From Dehalococcoidia bacterium (GTDB taxonomy: Bacteria > Chloroflexota > Dehalococcoidia > GIF9 > AB-539-J10): DNA of 64,000 nt. Shown here in pieces: positions 14,803 through 23,100 of the stretch. The stretch spans positions 1 through 64,000 of the forward strand of contig JAUWYX010000004.1 of the NCBI GenBank assembly GCA_030615625.1, given 5' to 3'. The notes under the pieces were generated by a model, which was given only the letters and a program-made list of their open reading frames with translations, was not told where the DNA came from and did no database searches. A program made the position numbers and the translations under genes. The stretch's first letter is position 1. Each line of letters starts with the position of its first letter.

Positions 14803-15699
14803 ATGCCGCCAAGAAAAAATATGTTCGAACATAAATATGCTGATGTCAATAACATACGCCTCCACTATGTAACGGCGGGCAAGGGGAAATTGATAATGTT
14901 TCTCCACGGTTTTCCTGAGTTCTGGTACGAGTGGAAGAATCAACTTGCTGAATTCGGACGAGATTACCAGGCAGTGGCTCCGGATATGCGCGGCTATAAT
15001 CTTTCATCAAAACCTGTCGATGTAGAGCAATATCGAATGAAATATCTCATCGGGGATATTCGTGCTCTTGCCGAGCACCTTGGGTATAAGAAGTTTATCC
15101 TCGTGGCTCATGATTGGGGTGGTGCGGTAGCCTTGCCTTTCGCTATACGTCATCCTGATTATCTGGAGAAGCTCATAATAATAAATGCCCCACATCCTGT
15201 TACCATTATACGTGAGCTCCGCGATAATCCGGAGCAGCGGAAAGCCAGCCAGTATATTCTCGTACATCGTACCCCTAAGGCTGAAGAGATACTGTCTAGA
15301 AACAACTATGCTTTGCTTGCTAGTAACCTGCTGGAGGATGGGCTAAAACAGGGCTACTTCACGGAAGAAGATAAGAAAGCGTATATCGAAGCCTGGTCAC
15401 AGCCCGGTGCGCTGACCGGCGGTTTAAATTATTATCGAGCCACTCATCTCGGCTCTTTTACAGGTGAAAGCGACGATATCTTGTCGGCAGACCCTTCTTT
15501 GTTTATAGTTAAGGTACCGACGCTGGTAGTCTGGGGTGAGAAAGATAAGTACCTGCTTACGGGAAATCTGGAAGGTCTGGAAAAGTACGTACCAAACCTG
15601 ACCATCAAGCGCATTCCCGATGGCTCGCACTGGGTCATTCATGAAAAGCCGGGGCTGGTTAATTCCTATATCAGAGAATTCATCACTGCCAAGGCCTGA
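14803..15699 (+). CDS. alpha/beta hydrolase, epoxide-hydrolase-like
   Basis: A 298-residue hydrolase of the epoxide hydrolase/haloalkane dehalogenase branch. The oxyanion motif HGFPEFWYEW lies near residues 45-54. The nucleophile elbow VAHDWGGAVAL gives the aspartate nucleophile of this branch (residue about 105). A late acid lies near VVWGEKDKYL and the catalytic histidine in IPDGSHWVIHEKP. The aspartate nucleophile separates it from serine esterases. It would open epoxides or remove halide with water, but the substrate cannot be told from sequence. AAGGAGG is visible before the ATG. It overlaps the end of the convergent HTH gene by 17 bases. Confidence 0.85.
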   Translation: MPPRKNMFEHKYADVNNIRLHYVTAGKGKLIMFLHGFPEFWYEWKNQLAEFGRDYQAVAPDMRGYNLSSKPVDVEQYRMKYLIGDIRALAEHLGYKKFILVAHDWGGAVALPFAIRHPDYLEKLIIINAPHPVTIIRELRDNPEQRKASQYILVHRTPKAEEILSRNNYALLASNLLEDGLKQGYFTEEDKKAYIEAWSQPGALTGGLNYYRATHLGSFTGESDDILSADPSLFIVKVPTLVVWGEKDKYLLTGNLEGLEKYVPNLTIKRIPDGSHWVIHEKPGLVNSYIREFITAKA

Positions 15700-16030
15700 A
15701 TAGCCTTTGCCACCATGTTTGCTTAGTGGTCTGCTTAGGGGCTTCCAGAAGCAATAATCGTTCCTGAAGGGATTCTGCTTTAGCTTTCCAATAGCCGACT
15801 TCCTGGGATAATTGCTCTATTCTATTGACAAGGGGTTGGGTTGATAGGGTATTATCTGATAATGGCTTAGTGAGCAGGGGTAGTTCGTCGATAATGTATG
15901 ACCCCCCGAACTTGGAAGGGACTAGCCTGGCCTTGAGCTTGCCAGACTTGATATACCGACGGATGGTAACTATTGAGACCCCTAAAGCCTCGGCAGCCTC
16001 TCTTAATGTATAGCCATCCATTAGGAACAT
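15683..16030 (-). CDS. HTH protein with coiled-coil tail, possible excisionase/regulator
   Basis: A 115-residue protein. Residues 4-55 form an HTH_17/MerR-like DNA-binding domain (YTLREAAEALGVSIVTIRRY, then IKSGKLKARLV), as in excisionases and small regulators. A coiled-coil region follows (about 65-100, QLSQEVGYWKAKAESLQERL) and the tail WWQRLFRPW is basic and aromatic. AAGGTG precedes the ATG. The gene is divergent from the tyrosine recombinase 267 bases away, with tRNA-derived repeats between them, which suggests control of or assistance to recombination. A general regulator is equally possible. Confidence 0.65.
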   Translation of the reverse strand: MFLMDGYTLREAAEALGVSIVTIRRYIKSGKLKARLVPSKFGGSYIIDELPLLTKPLSDNTLSTQPLVNRIEQLSQEVGYWKAKAESLQERLLLLEAPKQTTKQTWWQRLFRPWQ

Positions 16031-16121
16031 TGTAACACCTTGGTCAATGTCATTGGAATGGGGATGATCAGTCTGACCAGGGGTGTCGTATAACTATATT
16101 GACCAGGGAAACAGAGAGTGA

Positions 16122-16238
16122 GCCGTACAGGATTCGAACCTGTGACACCCTGATAAAAAGTTCGGGAAGAAAAAAATAGATACAAAAGCAGATGAAATGA
16201 GCCATTTTGACACCCTGATTAGGGCTGACACCCTGATT
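16122..16238 (+). repeat. tRNA-Lys-derived repeat cluster (R6) beside the recombinase
   Basis: A tRNA-Lys 3' fragment (GCCGTACAGGATTCGAACCT onward, 16122-16155) is followed by two more copies of its core TGACACCCTGAT at 16208-16219 and 16226-16237; the first copy is at 16143-16154. Remnants AGTTCG and ATACAAAAG of the array repeat also occur. It may be an attachment region or recombinase binding region. Confidence 0.65.
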
Positions 16239-16297
16239 TTTTCTCAGAGGCCGGGTCTGAAACCGACAAATAATGATAGAGGAGGTTAAGATCCAGC

Positions 16298-17281
16298 ATG
16301 TCAACTCATATGCACAACCAGGAGAAGGCAAACACCTTATCTGAACTCATAGACTACTACGAAGTTTGCAACAGAGCTGAAGGCAAAAGCTACAGAACAA
16401 TAGGCTGGTATTCTGCAAACCTAAAGCGTTTTCGTAGCTACCTGAAAGGCAGGCACCTCTCAGAATCATTAGATACCATCGACAAAAAAGTGCTCCGCGA
16501 ATATGTACTCTATCTGCTCAAAAGGAATAGATTCGAGAATCACCCTTACGTCCCACTCAGGACAGAGCCATTGTCGGCCGCGACGGTCCACGGTCATGTT
16601 AGAACCCTGCGGGCGTTCTTCAGTTGGCTTGTAGCTGAAGGCTTGACTGAAGAGAATATTGCCAAGGATTTGAAACCACCCAAGCTGGTCAAGAAGGCGG
16701 TATCTACATTATCGGACGAGGAAATAATCGCCATAGTCCACACACTGAACCCTAACAATCATTGTGAGGCGAGGAATCTGACAATCTTCATGCTTCTGCT
16801 TGATACCGGGCTCAGGATAGGGGAACTTGTTAGCCTTAAGATGCAAGATATTCACATCAACGAGGCATTCGTAAAGGTAATGGGCAAGGGCAAAAAGGAG
16901 CGAATCGTGCCTATCGGAAACAACGCACAGAAGGCATTACAGCGGTATCTCTTCCGTTACAGGACCAGACCCGCGCATGCGGGGATTGAAAATGTTTTTC
17001 TGTCAGTACATGGCACTCCCTTAACTGAGAACAACATGCGACTGATGTTTGCCCGGTTAGGGCAGAGATCGGGAGTCCATCGACTTCATGCCCACCTTTG
17101 CCGGCATACTTTTGCTACAAGGTTCCTAACTAATGGTGGTGATGTCTTCACCCTGCAGCGAATACTTGGGCACTCCACATTGGAGATGGTAAGACACTAT
17201 GTGAATTTGGCATCAAACGACGTTATTATCAAGCATCAGAGGTGTTCGCCGTTGGACCGCTTGAATCTACATAGAGCCTAG
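16298..17281 (+). CDS. tyrosine recombinase/integrase (XerC/D-like)
   Basis: A 327-residue recombinase with a core-binding SAM-like domain (about 12-120) and catalytic domain (about 135-310). The catalytic set is complete: R173 (TGLRIGELVSL), a lysine near 199-200 (GKGKKER), H266-x-x-R269 (HAHLCRHTFATRF), H292 (LGHSTLEMV) and the nucleophile Y301 (RHYV). It should cut and rejoin DNA at short core sites through a 3'-phosphotyrosine link. GAGGAGG is upstream of the ATG. It lies 3.3 kb to the right of the tRNA-Lys array, with three copies of the tRNA-derived core just upstream, so it is a candidate to act on the array in trans. No phage or plasmid structural genes accompany it. Confidence 0.9.
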   Translation: MSTHMHNQEKANTLSELIDYYEVCNRAEGKSYRTIGWYSANLKRFRSYLKGRHLSESLDTIDKKVLREYVLYLLKRNRFENHPYVPLRTEPLSAATVHGHVRTLRAFFSWLVAEGLTEENIAKDLKPPKLVKKAVSTLSDEEIIAIVHTLNPNNHCEARNLTIFMLLLDTGLRIGELVSLKMQDIHINEAFVKVMGKGKKERIVPIGNNAQKALQRYLFRYRTRPAHAGIENVFLSVHGTPLTENNMRLMFARLGQRSGVHRLHAHLCRHTFATRFLTNGGDVFTLQRILGHSTLEMVRHYVNLASNDVIIKHQRCSPLDRLNLHRA

Positions 17282-17429
17282 CATGGTATAGTTGGTTAGG
17301 TAACAACACAGGCTTCTGTGTGGTAGAAAACAGAGATACTATACTGTGGTGATTTATAGAAATCGTGTCACGAAAGTCATGGCGAAGCTGACGAAGCGTA
17401 GTGGCGGAGGTAAAGGAGAAAAGCTCAAT

Positions 17430-19646
17430 TCAGTGTTTTTTCCGGGCAGCTCTTCTTCGGCCTTGCCTTTCTGTCCGGGCAGCTCTCCTTCTACGCACGA
17501 AGAAAATCGCCAGTCCCACTGCCACCACCACTGCTGCTATAATCCCGCCGATTAGCAGCCAGTTGACCGCAAAGTTGGCGGTTATGGCGTAGTCGCCATG
17601 CATGGCAATAATGGTTGTGGCGGCGTTCACATTGGCGATGGTGTCCACATCACCGGTCCACTTGACAAGGCGGTAGCCTTTTTCGGGCCTGGCAACTAGG
17701 CGCACCACCGTCCCGGCATTATAGGTGAACACCCCCTCGCCAGGGGTGGTGACGGAACCATTGGGAGTGCTGGAGATGGTTAGCGTATACTCGACAATTC
17801 CCAGATTCCATTTGGCAAGTTCGATATCAGGGCCTGCGGCGACTACAGTGCCATCGGCCTTAAGTCCTACCGTGTGATAGCTGCCCGCGGCGACCCCGGT
17901 GATGTCTGTCCAGCTGCTGATGACATACTGCCCACCGGCGTCGATTCCCACGGCGACCAGGGTGCCGTCGGCTTTAAGCCCCACTGTTTGATAGTTGCCT
18001 GTGATGATCTGAGTGATATCTGTCCAGTCGCTGATAGCACGCTGCCCATAGGAATTATCTCCCGTAGCTACCACGGTCCTGTCCGCCTTAAGACCCACTG
18101 TGTTATAGCCACTTGCAGCGACTTGGGTAATGTCCGTCCAGCTGCTGACAGCGCACTGCCCATACTCATTGTCTCCCACGGCGACCACGGTGCCGTCGTT
18201 CTTAAGGCCCACTGTGTGAGCATAACCTGCGGCGACCTGGGTGATGTCCATCCAGTTCCCCACATCACATTGCTCGAATTGGTTATCTCCCACGGCGACC
18301 ACGGTACTGTCGGCCTTAAGGCCCACCGTGTGCCCGGAGCCTGCGGCGACCCCGATGATGTCCGTCCAGTTGCTTACATTGCACTGCCCGTAGTCATTCC
18401 ATCCCACGGCGAACACGGTACCGTTGGCTTTAAGCCCCAATGTGTGACCATAACCCGCGGCGACCTGGGTGATGTCCGTCCAGTTGCCGACATTGCATTG
18501 CCCGTAGGCATTCCATCCCACGGCGGCCACAGTGCCCTCGGCCTTAAGCCCTACCGTGTGATAGTAGCCTGCAGCGACCCTGATGATATCCGTCCAGCTC
18601 CCGGTATTGCACTGCCCGTAGTGGCTTCTTCCCACAGCGACCACGGTGCCGTCGTTCTTAAGCCCCACAGTGTGCCAGCCGCCCGTGGCAACCTGGATGA
18701 TATCCGTCCAGCCCCCCACATTGCACTGCCCGTGGTTGTTGTATCCCACAGCGACTACAGTGCCGTCCTCCTTAAGCCCCACCGTGTGGTCATAGCCTGC
18801 GGCGACCTGTATAATATCCCTCCAGTCCCCGACATCGCCCTCCCCAGAGCTGTTCCCTCCCACGGCGACCACGGTGCCATCTGCCCTAAGTCCTACCGTG
18901 TGGTAGCTGCCTGCGGCTACCTGTATTATGTCCCTCCAATCGCCGACGTCACTCTGCCCGAGGCCCTTATATCCCACGGCGACCACGGTACCGTCGGCCT
19001 TGAGCCCAACCGTGTGACCATAACCTGCGGCGACTTGGATAATGTTCGTCCAGCTGCTGACATCACTATGCCCGAGACTGTATCCCACTGCGACCACAGT
19101 ACCGTCTGCCTTAAGCCCCAACGTCTGGTCATAGCCTGCGGCGACCTGGGTGATATCCGTCCAGTTGCTGACATTGCATTTCCCGCCACCGTTGTCTCCC
19201 ACGGCGACCACGGTGCCGTCGGCCCTAAGCCCCACCGTGTGATCGCCGCCGGCGGCGACCTGAATGATATCTGTCCAGCCGCCGACATTGCACTGTCCGA
19301 AGTAGTTGGATCCCACGGCGACTACGGTCCCGTCAGCTTTAAGCCCCACAGTGTGATAGAAGCCTGCGGCGACCATGGGCGTCGCTTGCCCTTGAAGCGT
19401 ATTCAGCGCCATTGCGGAAGCAGGGCTGGAGCTATTTACTGCCGCAATAATAGAACGGTCATCTGGCAGATGCACAGTCGCTGAAGCTCCCACTACCGAA
19501 GCAGGAAGAAGCAAGCTGAAAACCAGGAAGATAGCGAATAGAGTTGTCAAGAGTATCTTTCTATTTTTCGCGAAGGTGCCTATTTTGTATCGACTTAGCT
19601 CGCTTAATATATTCCTTGCTAACACTATTTCCTCCCTGTGATTCAC
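17430..19646 (-). CDS. secreted, membrane-anchored RCC1-type beta-propeller repeat protein
   Basis: A 738-residue surface protein. A long N-terminal export segment (hydrophobic core LLTTLFAIFLVFSLLLPASV) leads to 13 complete and one partial repeats of 38 residues each (pattern VAAGxxHTVGLKADGTVVAV, then a short loop and WTDI). These are of the RCC1/alpha-tubulin-suppressor type; two propellers of about seven blades are plausible. A single divergent InlB-type repeat follows (YTLTISSTPNGSVTTPGEGV). A C-terminal transmembrane helix (LLIGGIIAAVVVAVGLAIFF) and a basic tail (RRRRAARTERQGRRRAARKK) anchor it. It probably binds a surface ligand or partner cell. The 114-bp DNA repeat makes copy-number change by slippage likely. 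A 536-codon opposite frame is an artefact of the repeats. Confidence 0.88.
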   Translation of the reverse strand: MNHREEIVLARNILSELSRYKIGTFAKNRKILLTTLFAIFLVFSLLLPASVVGASATVHLPDDRSIIAAVNSSSPASAMALNTLQGQATPMVAAGFYHTVGLKADGTVVAVGSNYFGQCNVGGWTDIIQVAAGGDHTVGLRADGTVVAVGDNGGGKCNVSNWTDITQVAAGYDQTLGLKADGTVVAVGYSLGHSDVSSWTNIIQVAAGYGHTVGLKADGTVVAVGYKGLGQSDVGDWRDIIQVAAGSYHTVGLRADGTVVAVGGNSSGEGDVGDWRDIIQVAAGYDHTVGLKEDGTVVAVGYNNHGQCNVGGWTDIIQVATGGWHTVGLKNDGTVVAVGRSHYGQCNTGSWTDIIRVAAGYYHTVGLKAEGTVAAVGWNAYGQCNVGNWTDITQVAAGYGHTLGLKANGTVFAVGWNDYGQCNVSNWTDIIGVAAGSGHTVGLKADSTVVAVGDNQFEQCDVGNWMDITQVAAGYAHTVGLKNDGTVVAVGDNEYGQCAVSSWTDITQVAASGYNTVGLKADRTVVATGDNSYGQRAISDWTDITQIITGNYQTVGLKADGTLVAVGIDAGGQYVISSWTDITGVAAGSYHTVGLKADGTVVAAGPDIELAKWNLGIVEYTLTISSTPNGSVTTPGEGVFTYNAGTVVRLVARPEKGYRLVKWTGDVDTIANVNAATTIIAMHGDYAITANFAVNWLLIGGIIAAVVVAVGLAIFFVRRRRAARTERQGRRRAARKKH

Positions 19647-19649
19647 TTC

Positions 19650-20504
19650 TTATTGTTTCTCTTGCTTCGGGCGCTGCCGATACGCTTCAATATAGCGCCG
19701 GGCGCGCTTGTCACGGCCGAGCACAAGGTCGGCGGCTAGGATAATCGAGCGCACCTTAGCCACATCCACAATGAGGCAGGTGGCACCGGCGGCAGTAGCC
19801 ATGACGACGAAGGCGTTATTGATCAGTTCGCGGTCAGGCAAGCCAAAAGATACATTGCTGGCGCCCATTGTCATGTTCACCCCCAGTTCGGCCTTAATCC
19901 GCCGGATGGTTTCCATGACTGCCACCCCGGAGGCGGGTTCAGCTCCTACCGCGAAAGCCAGGCAATCAATGACTAAGTCCTCACGGGGGATACCTGCCGC
20001 CTCAGCTCGTTCCACTATCTTATGGGCAACCCGCACCTTTCCCTCAGCGTCCTTGGGGATACCATCATCATCCTGCACCAGCCCGATGACGGCAGCCCCA
20101 TATTTCTCGATCAGGGGCAGGACCCTTTTCAGGGAGTGCTCTTCACCGGTAACCGAGTTAACCAGCGGCTTACCCTTGTAGACCTTGAGTGCCGCTTCCA
20201 GGGCATCGGGGTTAGAACTATCAAGGCACAGGGGTGTATCTACGGTTTCCATCACTGCCTGCACCGCCTTGGGCAGCAGGGCTGCCTCATCGATGCCAAA
20301 TACACCCACGTTGACATCAATAATATCCGCCCCGGCTTGCGTTTGAGCCAGCGCTTCTTTGCGCACAATCTCCAGGTCGCCGGCCTTGAGAGCCTCGGCT
20401 AGCTTTTTCTTGCCCGTGGGATTGATACGCTCGCCGATAAGCACTGTGGGCTGGTTATCACCAATGATTACTTCCTTGCTTGGGCTTGATACTTTTGTTT
20501 CCAT
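19650..20504 (-). CDS. methyltetrahydrofolate:corrinoid methyltransferase (AcsE/MtrH-like, pterin-binding)
   Basis: A 284-residue TIM barrel of the pterin-binding (DHPS) family. Visible signatures are IGERINPTGKKKLAEAL at the N terminus, DIIDVNVG, CLDSSNPDALEAAL, VNSVTGEE, GASNVSFGLP and a C-terminal AAGATCLIVD. These fit the methyl-H4folate:corrinoid methyltransferases that move a methyl group between a corrinoid protein and folate. The ATG at 20504 shares its first base with the stop of the activase gene upstream (TGATG), with GGAGG before it, so the two genes are translationally coupled. It is the last gene of the corrinoid operon and would pass methyl groups into the folate C1 pool. Confidence 0.88.
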   Translation of the reverse strand: METKVSSPSKEVIIGDNQPTVLIGERINPTGKKKLAEALKAGDLEIVRKEALAQTQAGADIIDVNVGVFGIDEAALLPKAVQAVMETVDTPLCLDSSNPDALEAALKVYKGKPLVNSVTGEEHSLKRVLPLIEKYGAAVIGLVQDDDGIPKDAEGKVRVAHKIVERAEAAGIPREDLVIDCLAFAVGAEPASGVAVMETIRRIKAELGVNMTMGASNVSFGLPDRELINNAFVVMATAAGATCLIVDVAKVRSIILAADLVLGRDKRARRYIEAYRQRPKQEKQ

Positions 20505-22354
20505 CAATCTATTTCCTCCCTCTTGCCGTCTATAATCCGGTATCTTCCCAGATAACTTGCCTGCATAAATGTTGGCTGAAAGCTAGGGGTGCTGGCTAAT
20601 TCAATATAACTAACTCTGGAGGCGACAGCCTGTGCCTTAGTCCGAGATTTAAGGGAAATCAGAGCCAGCTTGGCTCCCATGCCGGCAGCGTTGCCCACCT
20701 GCCGGAAGCGGTTTAGGGGTAGTGGTGGCAACATGCCGATTGTCACCGCACTGGCTACATCGATGTAGGTGCCAAAAGCTCCGGCAATTATCACCTGCTT
20801 AATCTCAGCTTCAGAGCAGCCGCTCGTTTCCAGAAGCACCTGAATACCGGTACGAATGGCGGCTTTAGCCAGCTGCAGTTCTCGTATGTCAGTCTGGGTG
20901 ATGGTGATGGCTGGCTTTCCTTTCCGCTCCTCCTTACTGACCAATATAAACTCGTGCTGTCCCTTGTAGGCGCGAACGCGAGGTTGATTGTCTGTTATCC
21001 TGCCACCCTCATCAATAATCTTAGCCAGATAAAGCTGGGCTAATGCATCAAGTATGCCCGACCCGCAGATGCCGACCGGCGACGCCCCGTCGATGGTCTG
21101 GTACTGGATTTTATCGCCATCTATGCGCAGGCGTTCAATAGCTCCTGTGGCTGCCCGCATGCCGTACTTGATATGACCGCCTTCAAAGGCAGGTCCGGAG
21201 GCACAGGAGGTGGTGGCTATCTTCCTCTTGTAGATTAGAGAGACCTCAGTGTTGGTCCCAATGTCCAGAGCCACCGTTGTTTCTTTCGCTTGCCAGGCAT
21301 CTGTTGCCAGCAACATGGAGACATGGTCGGCGCCAACGAAGCCGGCGATGTTGGGCAGCAGGTGTACGTATGCCCCAGGGGCAATATTTAACCCCAGCTC
21401 CCCAGCCCTGACTTCCAATGCCTGGCTGATGGCAGGCACGAAGGGGGAGATAGCAAGCTGTTTTACCGGCAGGCGGAGGAAGAGATGGTGCATGGCGGTA
21501 TTGCCCACGACTACTGCCTCCAAAATTTGTTCAGGTTTGGCACCAGCCTCAGCACAGAGGTCAGTGCAAAGCTCGTTGATGGCGTCAACCGCCAGTTTCT
21601 GTAACGCTGCCGCATTATCCGGCGAGTGAACGACAGTGGTTATACGGCTAATGATGTCTTCTCCATAGCTAATTTGGGGATTCATTATCCCCTTGGCGGC
21701 TAAAGTCCGGCCGTCGCTGAGGTCAACCAGGTAGCCGGCAACCTTGGTAGTGCCCAGGTCTATAGCTAACCCTAGCTGGCGGCTTTTTGGGGGATGAATG
21801 GCTATCACCTCGCCATTACGGACTACAGCCTGATTTTTCCACTTCCAGGACCGTAGTTGGTCAGAGATGGTGCGTAGGGCACCAATATCAATCTTGGTAC
21901 ATCGCAGCTTGTGCTGCTGGTTTAGTGCCTTAAGCAGGCGGTCGGCATCAGCCTGGGGGGCTTCTAGTGAGGGGGCAGATAGCTGCAGGCGGTAGACTCG
22001 AACTGATGGCTCGGGGGAAACTTTTACCTCCAGTCCCTCCACCTGGAGCCGCTGCGGGGTGGTCATGGACTCAGCGGGCACAGCTACTTTGCAGTCGCTG
22101 GCGGGATAGGTCTGGCAGGCAAGTCGCCACCCCCCTTTGATTTCTCGGCGGGAAAAGGTCTCCAGTTCGTTGGACGTTGGCTTGGAGACGGTGCCACTTA
22201 GAACTTGAACCTTGCACGAATGACACGTTCCCTTGCCGCCGCATATACTGCTTATACCGACGCCGAGGCGGTGGGCGCAGGCTAGAAGCGGCTCTTTCTT
22301 GCGGCATTTACCTCTTCGCCCTACCGGCTCAAAATCGATGGTGAAATCAGCCAT
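20504..22354 (-). CDS. corrinoid reductive activase (RamA/RACo-type, ASKHA ATPase with ferredoxin domain)
   Basis: A 616-residue protein. The N-terminal ferredoxin-like domain has an ICGGKGTCHSC cysteine set plus a distal cysteine (ACQTYPA), ligating an Fe-S cluster. A linker follows, and the C-terminal ASKHA ATPase domain shows AIDLGTTKVAGYL (phosphate 1) and VALDIGTNTEVSL (phosphate 2), with GICGSGILDAL later. Such proteins use ATP to reduce inactive Co(II) corrinoid proteins to Co(I). It lies 6 bases after the MetH-activation-like gene and overlaps the methyltransferase gene, so it clearly belongs to this operon. Length is normal for the family. Confidence 0.9.
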   Translation of the reverse strand: MADFTIDFEPVGRRGKCRKKEPLLACAHRLGVGISSICGGKGTCHSCKVQVLSGTVSKPTSNELETFSRREIKGGWRLACQTYPASDCKVAVPAESMTTPQRLQVEGLEVKVSPEPSVRVYRLQLSAPSLEAPQADADRLLKALNQQHKLRCTKIDIGALRTISDQLRSWKWKNQAVVRNGEVIAIHPPKSRQLGLAIDLGTTKVAGYLVDLSDGRTLAAKGIMNPQISYGEDIISRITTVVHSPDNAAALQKLAVDAINELCTDLCAEAGAKPEQILEAVVVGNTAMHHLFLRLPVKQLAISPFVPAISQALEVRAGELGLNIAPGAYVHLLPNIAGFVGADHVSMLLATDAWQAKETTVALDIGTNTEVSLIYKRKIATTSCASGPAFEGGHIKYGMRAATGAIERLRIDGDKIQYQTIDGASPVGICGSGILDALAQLYLAKIIDEGGRITDNQPRVRAYKGQHEFILVSKEERKGKPAITITQTDIRELQLAKAAIRTGIQVLLETSGCSEAEIKQVIIAGAFGTYIDVASAVTIGMLPPLPLNRFRQVGNAAGMGAKLALISLKSRTKAQAVASRVSYIELASTPSFQPTFMQASYLGRYRIIDGKREEID

Positions 22355-22360
22355 TTTTTC

Positions 22361-23050
22361 CTATTCTGTTACTTTGTAGTGGCAGGTTTCCCTGAGGCTA
22401 CAGCGGGCACAGACTTCAGCCTGTGTCCACCTTGTCATTTGCGGTCCTATGCCCATGACCATGGAAGTCGATTTACGGGGGACCATTACTCCGGAAGCAG
22501 TCAGGCTCACACCGATTTCATCTGCGTTGACCAGTCCCAGCAGGTTCCACTGCTCGGTCAGGGGAAAACCGGGCATACCCGGGTTAACCGGGCTGCTTAT
22601 CTCATAACCCCGAGACGAGACCTCACTGGCAAGACGCCTGAGGACTTCCGGAGCCATCATGTCCACGGCGGTGCTGCCAATACCGTCTAGAATCATCCCC
22701 CGCATAGCCTCGCCGCTTTTACTGTAGTCTGTTACCTGTTTTTCCAGCCTGGGGCCGATGGTGCAGAGGAGAACGGCAAGCTCCTTCGCCTCGGGGAAGA
22801 TTGCCGGTATTAATGGGCCGTGTATCGCTTTGTCACCCTCCAGTGATGTCTGGCTGCCATTCATACTGCTTACCGTATAGTATTCGTAAGCCACAGCTGG
22901 CTCCAGCAGGCGAGTCTTCTTGACACTAGTGAGCAATTCCAGGATTAAATCCTTTATCTCAGGCCTGACTTTAGCACCTCCCCCCAGTCCCTGCCGCCGT
23001 AGCACCTCCCTGGTCTTCAAGCTCAGGGGGATATCACGGATTACAGGCAT
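22361..23050 (-). CDS. methionine synthase activation-domain-like protein with Cys cluster
   Basis: A 229-residue protein related to the reactivation domain of cobalamin-dependent methionine synthase. SPVNPGMPGFPLTEQWNLL and IGVSLTASGVMVPRKSTSM match the S-adenosylmethionine-binding part of that domain (MetH pattern SPGY...L...MxPxxS). The C-terminal tail CARCSLRETCHY adds a small cysteine cluster not present in MetH. It probably helps keep the operon's corrinoid protein in its active or methylated state. It lies between the UroD-type methyltransferase and the activase. Confidence 0.78.
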   Translation of the reverse strand: MPVIRDIPLSLKTREVLRRQGLGGGAKVRPEIKDLILELLTSVKKTRLLEPAVAYEYYTVSSMNGSQTSLEGDKAIHGPLIPAIFPEAKELAVLLCTIGPRLEKQVTDYSKSGEAMRGMILDGIGSTAVDMMAPEVLRRLASEVSSRGYEISSPVNPGMPGFPLTEQWNLLGLVNADEIGVSLTASGVMVPRKSTSMVMGIGPQMTRWTQAEVCARCSLRETCHYKVTE

Positions 23051-23100
23051 AGCCCGGCCTCTCCTCTGCTCTTATGTTACCACCCCAGCCCGTTAAGCAG

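Noticed and set aside
17830-19390. CRISPR-like regular repeats
   Set aside because: The 114-bp period is coding (38 codons), repeats are contiguous without unique spacers and no cas genes are present.
17874-19484. A 536-codon open frame on the plus strand
   Set aside because: It runs antisense through the RCC1-type repeats and stays open because of the 114-bp period; its product has no start signals or known domain, and the minus-strand frame has all expected features.
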